Assembly: GCA_017474285.1 (NCBI GenBank)
Contig: JAFVHT010000065.1
Span: forward strand, 24,729 to 88,728
Direction of reading: 5' to 3'
Source: Acetobacter sp.
GTDB lineage: Bacteria > Pseudomonadota > Alphaproteobacteria > Acetobacterales > Acetobacteraceae
Length of the DNA stretch: 64,000 nucleotides
Part shown: positions 57,422 to 64,000 of the stretch, one piece after another
Position numbering within the stretch: position 1 is the stretch's first letter
Layout: each line of letters begins with the position of its first letter
Notes under the pieces: generated by a model
Told to the model about the DNA's origin: nothing
Database searches by the model: none
The model's input: the letters and a program-made list of their open reading frames with translations, nothing else
Made by a program: the position numbers and the translations under genes

Positions 57422-58849
57422 ATGGTGCATAAAAACACGCCTCTTATTCCTGTTATTTTATCGGGTGGGGCTGGGAGCAGATTATGGCCTGTCTCGCGCA
57501 AAAGTTTTCCTAAACAATTTTGGCCCTTGCTTTCCTCAAAAACGTTGTTACAAGAAACCATTTTGCGTGGCATAGCAGGGGGAACAGCCTCGCCTATTAT
57601 TGTTGGTAGCGCTGATCATCGCTTTATTATTGCCGAACAATTACGCGCCATTGGAGAACAGAGTGCTCGTATTCTTTTAGAACCCGAGGGGCGTAATTCT
57701 GCCCCTGCCGTGACCGCTGCCGCTTTGCTTATCGCTGAAGAAAACCCTCATGCGGTTATGTGGATTATGGCTGCCGATGCCGCTATTCAAAATGAAAAGG
57801 CTTTATTAGGGGATCTTAATATTGCCATACAAGCGGCTCTAGCGGGGCATATTGTTACCTTTGGTATCAAACCAACACGACCAGAAACAGGGTACGGATA
57901 TATTCACTGTGGGGCACCTCTTACTGGTATTGAAGGTGCCTATCATGTCGAGAAATTCCTTGAAAAACCACAGATAGATCGTGCGAAAGAACTCGTACAA
58001 GACGAGCGTAACCTATGGAACTCAGGCATGTTTGTTGTACAAGCACGCGTTCTTTTAGAAGAAATAGCACATTTTGAGCCAAAAGTTTACACATGTGTTC
58101 AAGAGGCGGTAGCCTGTCGTTTAAGGGATATAGATTTTGAACGTTTGGCTGAAGAGCCCTTTAAGCAATCGCCAGATATTTCGATTGATTATGCTGTGGC
58201 TGAACGCACACGCTTAGCCGCTGTTGTTTTGGGTCGTTTTGGGTGGTCCGATATTGGCAATTGGGACGCTTTGTGGGAGCTGATGCCTAAAGATATCCAT
58301 GGTAACGTTGTTACGGGAGAGGTATTTCTTGATCGTGCTCGTGATTGTTATGTTTATGCAGAAAATTGCATTACAACAGTTATTGGCGTTGAAAATATTA
58401 TTGTCGTTGTGACCAATGATGCGGTCATGGTTGTTCAGCGTGATTGCGCGCAAGCAGTTAAAACCATGGTTTCACGGCTTATAGAAAAAGGGCATATTGA
58501 GGCAGAACAGCATAATAAAATTTACCGCCCGTGGGGGTTTTATGAAAGTCTTATTCATGGTGATCGTTTTCAAGTGAAGCGTATTGTTGTAAAACCCGGG
58601 CAGAAATTATCCTTACAAAAACATTTTCACCGTGCGGAACATTGGGTTGTGGTAGAGGGAACAGCCCTTGTTACGCGTGAAACAGAACACATTATTGTGC
58701 GTGAAAATGAAAGCGTTTATTTACCGCTAGGGGTATTACATCGCCTTGAAAACCCGGGCCGTATTCCCTTAACTTTAATAGAAGTACAATCTGGCCCGTA
58801 TTTAGGGGAAGACGACATTATTCGTATTGAAGATGATTATAGCACCTAA
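57422..58849 (+). CDS. manC: Mannose-1-phosphate guanylyltransferase / mannose-6-phosphate isomerase
   Basis: A ~475-residue bifunctional enzyme making GDP-mannose for exopolysaccharide or LPS. The N-terminal nucleotidyltransferase has PVILSGGAGSRLWPVSRKSFPKQF, FGIKPTRPETGYGYI, FLEKP and NSGMF. The C-terminal type II isomerase is a cupin with RPWGFYESL, FQVKRIVVKPGQKLSLQKHFHRAEHWVVVEGTA. The frame opens at 57380 inside tRNA-Lys, so ATG 57422 (or GTG 57425) is the start. No ribosome site is clear. Confidence 0.95.
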   Translation: MVHKNTPLIPVILSGGAGSRLWPVSRKSFPKQFWPLLSSKTLLQETILRGIAGGTASPIIVGSADHRFIIAEQLRAIGEQSARILLEPEGRNSAPAVTAAALLIAEENPHAVMWIMAADAAIQNEKALLGDLNIAIQAALAGHIVTFGIKPTRPETGYGYIHCGAPLTGIEGAYHVEKFLEKPQIDRAKELVQDERNLWNSGMFVVQARVLLEEIAHFEPKVYTCVQEAVACRLRDIDFERLAEEPFKQSPDISIDYAVAERTRLAAVVLGRFGWSDIGNWDALWELMPKDIHGNVVTGEVFLDRARDCYVYAENCITTVIGVENIIVVVTNDAVMVVQRDCAQAVKTMVSRLIEKGHIEAEQHNKIYRPWGFYESLIHGDRFQVKRIVVKPGQKLSLQKHFHRAEHWVVVEGTALVTRETEHIIVRENESVYLPLGVLHRLENPGRIPLTLIEVQSGPYLGEDDIIRIEDDYST

Positions 58850-58934
58850 ATATTTTTGACAATTTATAATAACTTGATTTGTACACAAGAAAATTCAAAA
58901 TTCCTAAAGATTTTCCAAAACTTAAGGCTCTAAC

Positions 58935-60536
58935 TTAAGGCTCTGTAACAGATAAGCCGATTTTTTGTGCCATTTGAGGCAAAACCTCACCTAAAGAATT
59001 TCTTTTTGTAGAAAGCGTAGAAAGAATACTTTGTACAGAAAATGGCTGTGCAGGGTGACTATTGATCACAAGGTATCTGCTAGTAGGGTGAGCTAAATAA
59101 TCGGCTATTTTTTGTAAAGCATTATCGGAGGGGGGGGTATGCGAAGTGTCTACAGATGTTTTTTCTGTACCTAGGTTCAATTCTCTAACGGTATGAATAT
59201 CTGTAAGTGTTGTCTGAGCAAGAGATTCTTTTTGCTCTTTTGGAGCAATAGGTAAAGGATCAAGAGAAATACCCGGGAATAAAGTTTCAAGCAAATGATG
59301 AGGTGTTGTATGTGATTCTGTTGCCATAGCTTTAAGAGCCCGCGTAATAAACCCATAATCAAAATACGTGAAAGCCATTGAAACAACATATATATCAGGA
59401 AAAGCAATCTGCACATCGGGGCTAATGCGAGAGAGTATAGGGCTTATAGGAGAATAAGTAGAAAATTCGAGAGGCGAACTCATAGAAAAATGAATAGGGG
59501 AATGAGTAAAATCACCATGAAAGCGCATCCGCCCTATTGTGGGGACCGTTATATTAAGATCTTTTACATGTAAAAGTTTTGTTTGGAGATTATAGGCATT
59601 ATTAAAAGCGATAGAGGCGTGAAGGTGGTCATATTTTAAAGGGGCTATCCAATGGAAACCTGGTGTTATGGGCCAAATTTCAATACCTTGAATATTAGAG
59701 GTTTCTTGCTCAAGGGCTTTTGTGAGCGTGATATGAGAGGATAGGTTACTAATCCGTAATAAGGGCGTTGTGGAGGGTGTAGGCGTTGTTCCACTTTGGT
59801 TTGTCGTTTCTCCATCAATTTCGATTTGGTGCATTTCTATATCACGTTGGCCAGGTTGTGCCGTTGTAGGAACACCATTATAGAGAGGAATACCGTGGTA
59901 AAGACTCCAATATAATTTAGCAATGTTAAACCCGCTTGCATGGGTTGTTTTAATCGTAAAACGCCGCCAAGTGCCTGTATTGACCGATAAAAGAATATTT
60001 TTAATAAGAAGTTGGTCAGTAATGGTCCCGTTAAAATGGTCTAACGTGACAGAATCCGCTGCTATTTGGGCGTGTAATGCTTTAATAAAGCCACGGACAC
60101 CGTAAGCGTGGGCGTGGGCAATACTTGGTAAACGAATAGTACGCGCTTGTTTTTGTCCATGCGGTAACAAAACCAAATCATCAATGGTTAATAATTCTGC
60201 TTTAAGATTACCATCAACGCCTGTGATTTGTACATTATGAAAAGAAAGATGATTAATTCCCGACATATTATTAGAATCGGGACGTGAAAGTTCTGCCTGT
60301 TGTACGGTAATAGTGTCGTTTTTACGTCGGAAAATAACGTTTGTAAACACGGTACTTCGTCCAAGAAGCCCAGAACGTGCCGAATCGTATGTTAAAAAGA
60401 CACCTTGCCCGAGAGATTGGCGTAAAATATCAATATGTCTATCAAGCATGATATGTTCTGCGCGGCGTGTACCTAGCCATATCATACAGCATACGAGAAG
60501 AATGCTCGTAAGCGTTACAAGAAAATGCTTTCTCAA
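58935..60536 (-). CDS. Membrane-anchored envelope protein, unknown family
   Basis: A 533-residue protein with an N-terminal signal anchor (FLVTLTSILLVCCMIWLGT) and a long, mostly beta-like periplasmic region with many alternating hydrophobic residues (SRPDSNNMSGINHLSFHNVQITGVDG, LKAELLTIDDLVLLP). This layout recalls AsmA/YdgA-type envelope proteins, but I cannot name a family with confidence. The C-terminal 100 residues are Thr/Ser-rich. It is convergent with the GDP-mannose gene and divergent from rplM. Confidence 0.6.
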   Translation of the reverse strand: MRKHFLVTLTSILLVCCMIWLGTRRAEHIMLDRHIDILRQSLGQGVFLTYDSARSGLLGRSTVFTNVIFRRKNDTITVQQAELSRPDSNNMSGINHLSFHNVQITGVDGNLKAELLTIDDLVLLPHGQKQARTIRLPSIAHAHAYGVRGFIKALHAQIAADSVTLDHFNGTITDQLLIKNILLSVNTGTWRRFTIKTTHASGFNIAKLYWSLYHGIPLYNGVPTTAQPGQRDIEMHQIEIDGETTNQSGTTPTPSTTPLLRISNLSSHITLTKALEQETSNIQGIEIWPITPGFHWIAPLKYDHLHASIAFNNAYNLQTKLLHVKDLNITVPTIGRMRFHGDFTHSPIHFSMSSPLEFSTYSPISPILSRISPDVQIAFPDIYVVSMAFTYFDYGFITRALKAMATESHTTPHHLLETLFPGISLDPLPIAPKEQKESLAQTTLTDIHTVRELNLGTEKTSVDTSHTPPSDNALQKIADYLAHPTSRYLVINSHPAQPFSVQSILSTLSTKRNSLGEVLPQMAQKIGLSVTEP

Positions 60537-60993
60537 AAGTTACATAACCTCAAATAGACCGTTCCTAGGCATTCTAGAAACTGAAGTATGATCCATGATT
60601 TAAAATTTAACAAGATGAACTTGTTAAACGTTATTAGCCTACGGGATTTATCAAAATAGGATTTTAAAGAATCCATGAAAACACTCTATAGACAAACTTT
60701 ATAACAGCCCCTATACAGACACTAAACAGATTCTAAATAGATTCTGGATAAACTCTGGGGGTGGGAGCACTCTAAAAAGGAGATAAAATAAAAATATAGT
60801 AAAAACCATTAAAAACGATTAAAAGCCATTAAAAGAAAGTAAGAGAGCCTCATAATAACAAATGCACTTCTTACTTCTTAAAGGAAGAAACCACAGGAAG
60901 AGGCTTGACTCTTTCTGTAAGAAATCGCATAAGGTATATTACTCTTCAAGTATTCAATAGCTTATGAGCTGATATAATGGAATTTTCACAGTC
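60537..60993. promoter_or_regulatory. Upstream region of rplM-rpsI with A-rich decamer repeats
   Basis: These 457 bp carry no gene I can support. Three tandem decamers occupy 60801-60830 (AAAAACCATT, AAAAACGATT, AAAAGCCATT) with a decayed fourth to 60840. A 10-bp period puts the A-tracts on one helix face, so curved DNA upstream of a strong promoter is plausible. Nearby (60726-60745) the words AGATTCT repeat. TTGACT at 60905-60910 could be a -35 box, but no -10 box at normal spacing is convincing. Confidence 0.4.
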
Positions 60994-61470
60994 ATGAAAA
61001 CCACTCTTTCGCTTAAACCTGCGGAGGTCACAAAGAATTGGACTCTCATTGACGCAGAAGGTCTTGCTTTAGGGCGTCTCGCCGTTATTATTGCCCAACG
61101 TTTGCGTGGTAAGCATAAACCTCAATTTACTCCCCATGTTGATTGTGGTGATCATATCGTTGTTATCAACGCTGAAAAAGTAGCCCTGAGCGGCCGTAAG
61201 GAAGAACAAAAACTTTTTCATTACCATACAGGTTATCCGGGTGGTATTAAAACACGTACTGTACGCCAAAGACGTGAAGGGCATCGCCCGGGGCATCTCG
61301 TGCAGAAAGCTGTTGAACGTATGATTTCACGTGGTCCACTTCAACGCGCCCAAATGCGTCATCTTCATATTTATGCAGGACCAGAACACCCCCACGCTGG
61401 GCAAAACCCGCAAAAACTTGATGTGGCGGCTTTAAATCGTAAAAATGTTATTCACGCGCAGAAGGGCTAA
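60994..61470 (+). CDS. rplM: Ribosomal protein L13 (uL13)
   Basis: This 158-residue 50S protein has [54 protein letters not shown] and the [11 protein letters not shown] block. L13 is an early assembly protein. A 3-bp gap separates it from rpsI, the near-universal rplM-rpsI operon. ATG 60994 is the start. Confidence 0.99.
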   Translation: MKTTLSLKPAEVTKNWTLIDAEGLALGRLAVIIAQRLRGKHKPQFTPHVDCGDHIVVINAEKVALSGRKEEQKLFHYHTGYPGGIKTRTVRQRREGHRPGHLVQKAVERMISRGPLQRAQMRHLHIYAGPEHPHAGQNPQKLDVAALNRKNVIHAQKG

Positions 61471-61473
61471 ACC

Positions 61474-61974
61474 ATGTCTGAAATTCAAGAACGCACGGGC
61501 ACTTTAGCCGATCTTAAATCTGTTGCCTCTGTTACAGTTGTAGAATCGTCACAAAAAGCCCCTGTTTATGAAGTTAAGCGCGATGCATTAGGTCGTTCTT
61601 ATGCAACAGGGCGCCGTAAAGAAGCGGTTGCGCGTGTATGGATTAAACCTGGAAAAGGGGAAGTCCAAGTTAATGGTCATCCTGTTGTGAAATATTTTGC
61701 TCGTCCTGTGTTGCGGATGCTTATTTCTCAACCTTTTCTTGTTTCTGATCGTTGCAATCAATTTGATGTTATTTGCACGGTTAAAGGTGGTGGTTTGTCA
61801 GGGCAAGCGGGGGCTGTTCGTCATGGCATTAGCCGCGCGTTGACATGTTATGAACCGGAATTACGTGGCGTTCTCAAAGCTGCTGGATTCCTTACCCGTG
61901 ATTCGCGTACTGTTGAACGTAAAAAATACGGTCGCGCTAAAGCACGGCGTTCTTTCCAATTCAGCAAACGTTAG
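61474..61974 (+). CDS. rpsI: Ribosomal protein S9 (uS9)
   Basis: This 166-residue 30S protein has an N-terminal ~40-residue extension common in alphaproteobacteria, then [47 protein letters not shown] and the C-terminal tail [10 protein letters not shown], whose basic end reaches toward the P-site tRNA. A terminator follows about 47 bp later. Confidence 0.99.
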   Translation: MSEIQERTGTLADLKSVASVTVVESSQKAPVYEVKRDALGRSYATGRRKEAVARVWIKPGKGEVQVNGHPVVKYFARPVLRMLISQPFLVSDRCNQFDVICTVKGGGLSGQAGAVRHGISRALTCYEPELRGVLKAAGFLTRDSRTVERKKYGRAKARRSFQFSKR

Positions 61975-62020
61975 AACAATTCTGACAAATTTTATATTTG
62001 TCGTTACAAAAATATTCATG

Positions 62021-62055
62021 AGGGTAGGGAGTGTCACTCTCTACCCTTTTGTTTT
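62021..62055 (+). terminator. Intrinsic terminator after rpsI
   Basis: AGGGTAGGGAGTG and CACTCTCTACCCT pair around a three-base loop, followed by TTTGTTTT. It is strong and well placed for the rplM-rpsI operon. Confidence 0.9.
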
Positions 62056-62224
62056 AACACGATAAATAATACAACAAAAAAGTCATGATCCTCTGTTAAG
62101 GGTTTGTTCTGATAGAGGTTCTGACTAAAAACAGATATTTTTGCCAAAAATCCCACATTTTATGTTAAAATGAAACTTCATTCTATATCGTGATAGCAAA
62201 AATCAGAATCTGAAAGGAAAACTC

Positions 62225-62644
62225 ATGGAAAAACCGATGTATTTTCTCAAAAAAGTGACATTCCTCGCATTGCCTTTAACAATGTTAGCTGGCATAGCAC
62301 AGGCTCAAGTGCCTTGTAATAGTGTGGCGTCTTGTGCGAAACGTGATGCACAAGCACAAATGGGGGCGGTGAGTAATGTGGCACAACAAAGTGTTCAGAA
62401 CATTAAAAACGGTATTGCTGCGACGGGTCAAACTGTAAGATCTGATATTGCACAGCGGGCAGAACAAGAGCGCGAACGTATTTTGAACAAAACGAATGTT
62501 ATTCAAAACACACAACGTTCGGTTCAAAACAGCATTAACCGTGCTCAATCTAATGTAAACAATCAAATACAACGGCAAATTCAGGGGGTTTCAAACGGTA
62601 TTGCTTCTGATTTAAGCAATATGGCAACAGTGCCTCACTTTTAA
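62225..62644 (+). CDS. Small secreted helical protein, unknown
   Basis: A 139-residue protein with a Sec signal (FLKKVTFLALPLTMLAGIAQA|QVP), two close Cys (VPCNSVASCAKR) and a long Gln/Asn/Ala/Ser-rich helix (about 45-130) likely to form a coiled coil. AAAGGAAAA precedes the ATG. It may start at codon 5 (MYFLKKV). I recognise no family. It is in the plus orientation between rpsI and hsdS. Confidence 0.65.
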   Translation: MEKPMYFLKKVTFLALPLTMLAGIAQAQVPCNSVASCAKRDAQAQMGAVSNVAQQSVQNIKNGIAATGQTVRSDIAQRAEQERERILNKTNVIQNTQRSVQNSINRAQSNVNNQIQRQIQGVSNGIASDLSNMATVPHF

Positions 62645-62715
62645 TTTTTTCTTGTTTCTTTCTCTTTGTTTCTTGTTCTTTTTATTTTTTCTACAGGTAA
62701 GGTGGGGAGCTCTTT

Positions 62716-62748
62716 TTCTGTTAGGCTTGTCTAACAAGACTAACAGAA
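62716..62748 (+). promoter_or_regulatory. Long hairpin / inverted repeat upstream of hsdS
   Basis: TTCTGTTAG-g-CTTGT-cta-ACAAG-a-CTAACAGAA forms a 14-bp stem with a single internal mismatch and a 3-base loop. No T-tract follows on the plus strand, so it does not look like a plain terminator. It lies about 100 bases upstream of hsdS. A second inverted repeat, AAGACCTA (62795-62802) with TAGGTCTT (62821-62828), ends 17 bases before the hsdS ATG. Confidence 0.6.
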
Positions 62749-62845
62749 ATTGTGGCTGTTTTAAAGAAATGCTCCAAAGAGTCCCTTATAATAAAAGACC
62801 TAAAAACTCTTCTACCGATATAGGTCTTAACATAGGTGGAGCATC

Positions 62846-64000
62846 ATGACCACCATTAACGATTTGACAGCTCGCCTTTGTCCTAACGGCGTAGAGTGGA
62901 AGCCGCTATATGAATTAGCAAATTACGAGCAACCAAGTAAATACATTGTAAGTAATACCAACTATGATGATGCTTTCTCTACACCTGTTTTAACAGCAGG
63001 AAAGACGTTTATTTTGGGTTATACCAATGACACAGATGGTGTTTATCTAGCATCGAAAAAACACCCTGTTATTATTTTTGATGATTTTACATGTGCGTTT
63101 AAGTGGGTTGATTTTCCATTTAAAGTAAAATCGTCAGCAATCAAAATAATTACTGCAAATGAAGAAATTACCTTATTAAGATATATTTTTCACATGATGG
63201 GGAAACTCGCTTTTATACCCAATTTAAGTGATCACCAACGCTTATGGATTAGTAAATATTCTCTTTTCAAGATTCCCCTTCCACCGTTAGAGGTACAGGG
63301 TAAGATAGTAGAGGTATTGGACAAGTTTACGGCGTTAGTAGAGGAGTTAGTAGAGAGGAAGAAGCAGTATAGGTATTATAGAGAAGTTTTGCTGTCGTTT
63401 GATGAAGAGACACCGTCCGTTATCAGGGACATGCTTTCCCGCCTCTGCCCTAACGGCGTAGAGTGGAAGCTGTTGGGGGAGGTTGCTGAGATTGGGACAG
63501 GAAGCAGTAACGCAAATGAAGGATTAGAAGAAGGGTTGTATCCTTTTTATGTACGCTCACAAAAACCTTTACGTAAAAATGAATATGAATTTGATGAAAC
63601 GGCAATTATTACCGCTGGTGATGGGAACGTTGGCAAAGTCTTTCATTATGTAGAAGGAAAATACGCACTACATCAGAGAGCGTATCGTATTCATATTACA
63701 TTACCAAAGGTAATGCCGAAATATTACTTCTATTATATGTGTTCTGCTTTTCCCTCATATATTGAAAAATTAATGTATCAAAGCTCTGTCGCTTCTATCA
63801 GACGTTCAATGTTAACTGATTTTCCTGTTCCCCTTCCACCGTTAGAGGTGCAGGGTAAGATAGTAGAGATATTAGATCAATTTCATACGCTTACCACGAG
63901 CCTTACTGAAGGTATACCAGCCGAAATAGAAGCCCGTAGGAAACAATACCAATACTACAGAGATAAACTCCTCTCGTTTAAAGAAAAAAAAGAAACTTAA
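62846..64000 (+). CDS. hsdS: Type I restriction-modification specificity subunit HsdS
   Basis: A 384-residue S subunit, complete with its TAA on the last bases of the window. It has two target-recognition halves, each opened by LCPNGVEWK (near residues 11-19 and 200-208) and each followed by a conserved helix PLPPLEVQGKIVE(V/I)LD (near 146-162 and 330-346). The two halves each recognise one half of a bipartite DNA site and dock HsdM and HsdR. GTGGAG precedes the ATG. No hsdM or hsdR is seen to its left; partners must lie beyond the right edge or elsewhere. Confidence 0.95.
   Translation: MTTINDLTARLCPNGVEWKPLYELANYEQPSKYIVSNTNYDDAFSTPVLTAGKTFILGYTNDTDGVYLASKKHPVIIFDDFTCAFKWVDFPFKVKSSAIKIITANEEITLLRYIFHMMGKLAFIPNLSDHQRLWISKYSLFKIPLPPLEVQGKIVEVLDKFTALVEELVERKKQYRYYREVLLSFDEETPSVIRDMLSRLCPNGVEWKLLGEVAEIGTGSSNANEGLEEGLYPFYVRSQKPLRKNEYEFDETAIITAGDGNVGKVFHYVEGKYALHQRAYRIHITLPKVMPKYYFYYMCSAFPSYIEKLMYQSSVASIRRSMLTDFPVPLPPLEVQGKIVEILDQFHTLTTSLTEGIPAEIEARRKQYQYYRDKLLSFKEKKET

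Noticed and set aside
62652..62849. 65-residue open frame between the small secreted protein and hsdS
   Set aside because: It opens with a Phe/Leu run from T-rich DNA, contains the two inverted repeats, and has no ribosome site or family features; it looks like chance coding.

Overview
The window looks like chromosomal DNA of an alphaproteobacterium, most likely an AT-rich relative of the acetic acid bacteria (Acetobacteraceae). That placement rests on gene neighbourhoods (parvulin/argJ beside secA; yebC-ruvCAB-ybgC-tolQRAB-pal-cpoB-tilS-ftsH-folP-glmM; tsaE-addB-addA-trxA-accD-folC; hemE-hemJ; mnmE-mnmG-rsmG-parA-parB) and is an inference, not a database match. Most of the window is housekeeping sequence. 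No insertion sequence, prophage, rRNA operon or CRISPR array is visible.

Layout. 0-3 kb: a disturbed region with a partial ORF carrying a copied piece of the neighbouring dnaJ-like gene, a small membrane protein and a frameshifted two-module lipoprotein gene. 3-9.4 kb (minus strand): a 2OG-Fe dioxygenase, an MscS-type channel, an RDD protein, argJ and a parvulin isomerase. 9.5-28.5 kb (plus strand): protein export, recombination, the Tol-Pal envelope machine, tRNA modification, FtsH, folate and cell-wall precursor genes, a frameshifted thiD and an ankyrin-like protein. 28.7-29.6 kb: a second decayed two-module lipoprotein. 29.9-42.5 kb: tsaE, the AddAB recombination nuclease, trxA, accD, folC, tRNA-Thr, cysS and an RNA methyltransferase. 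42.5-46.1 kb: a low-GC minus-strand operon of two dynamin-like GTPases and a small helical protein, starting next to the 3' end of tRNA-Ala. 46.3-60.5 kb: maf, a probable replication origin, hemE, a HAD phosphatase, hemJ, tRNAs, a repeat-rich secreted protein, ogt, the mnmE-mnmG-rsmG-parA-parB segment with two parS sites, tRNA-Lys, a GDP-mannose enzyme and an unknown envelope protein. 61-64 kb: rplM-rpsI, a small secreted protein and a lone type I restriction specificity subunit at the right edge.

Four points stand out. (1) The 437-bp gap between maf and hemE has the marks of the chromosomal origin: four DnaA boxes, an AT-rich flank, a strand-composition switch in the flanks, parABS 5-10 kb away, and an unexplained cluster of eight GTAC palindromes. 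(2) The dynamin-pair operon resembles the LeoA/LeoBC (Eleos) type of phage-defence or membrane-remodelling system; its middle gene is offset by one base in an A-run at its start. (3) Two distant loci encode the same apparently undescribed lipoprotein architecture, with two modules that each begin with a Thr-Cys and end with a [hydrophobic]-x-Cys motif; both copies are frameshifted. (4) Several genes carry small indels at homopolymers or short duplications (thiD, both lipoproteins, the middle dynamin-operon gene), so either real gene decay or residual sequencing error must be considered.
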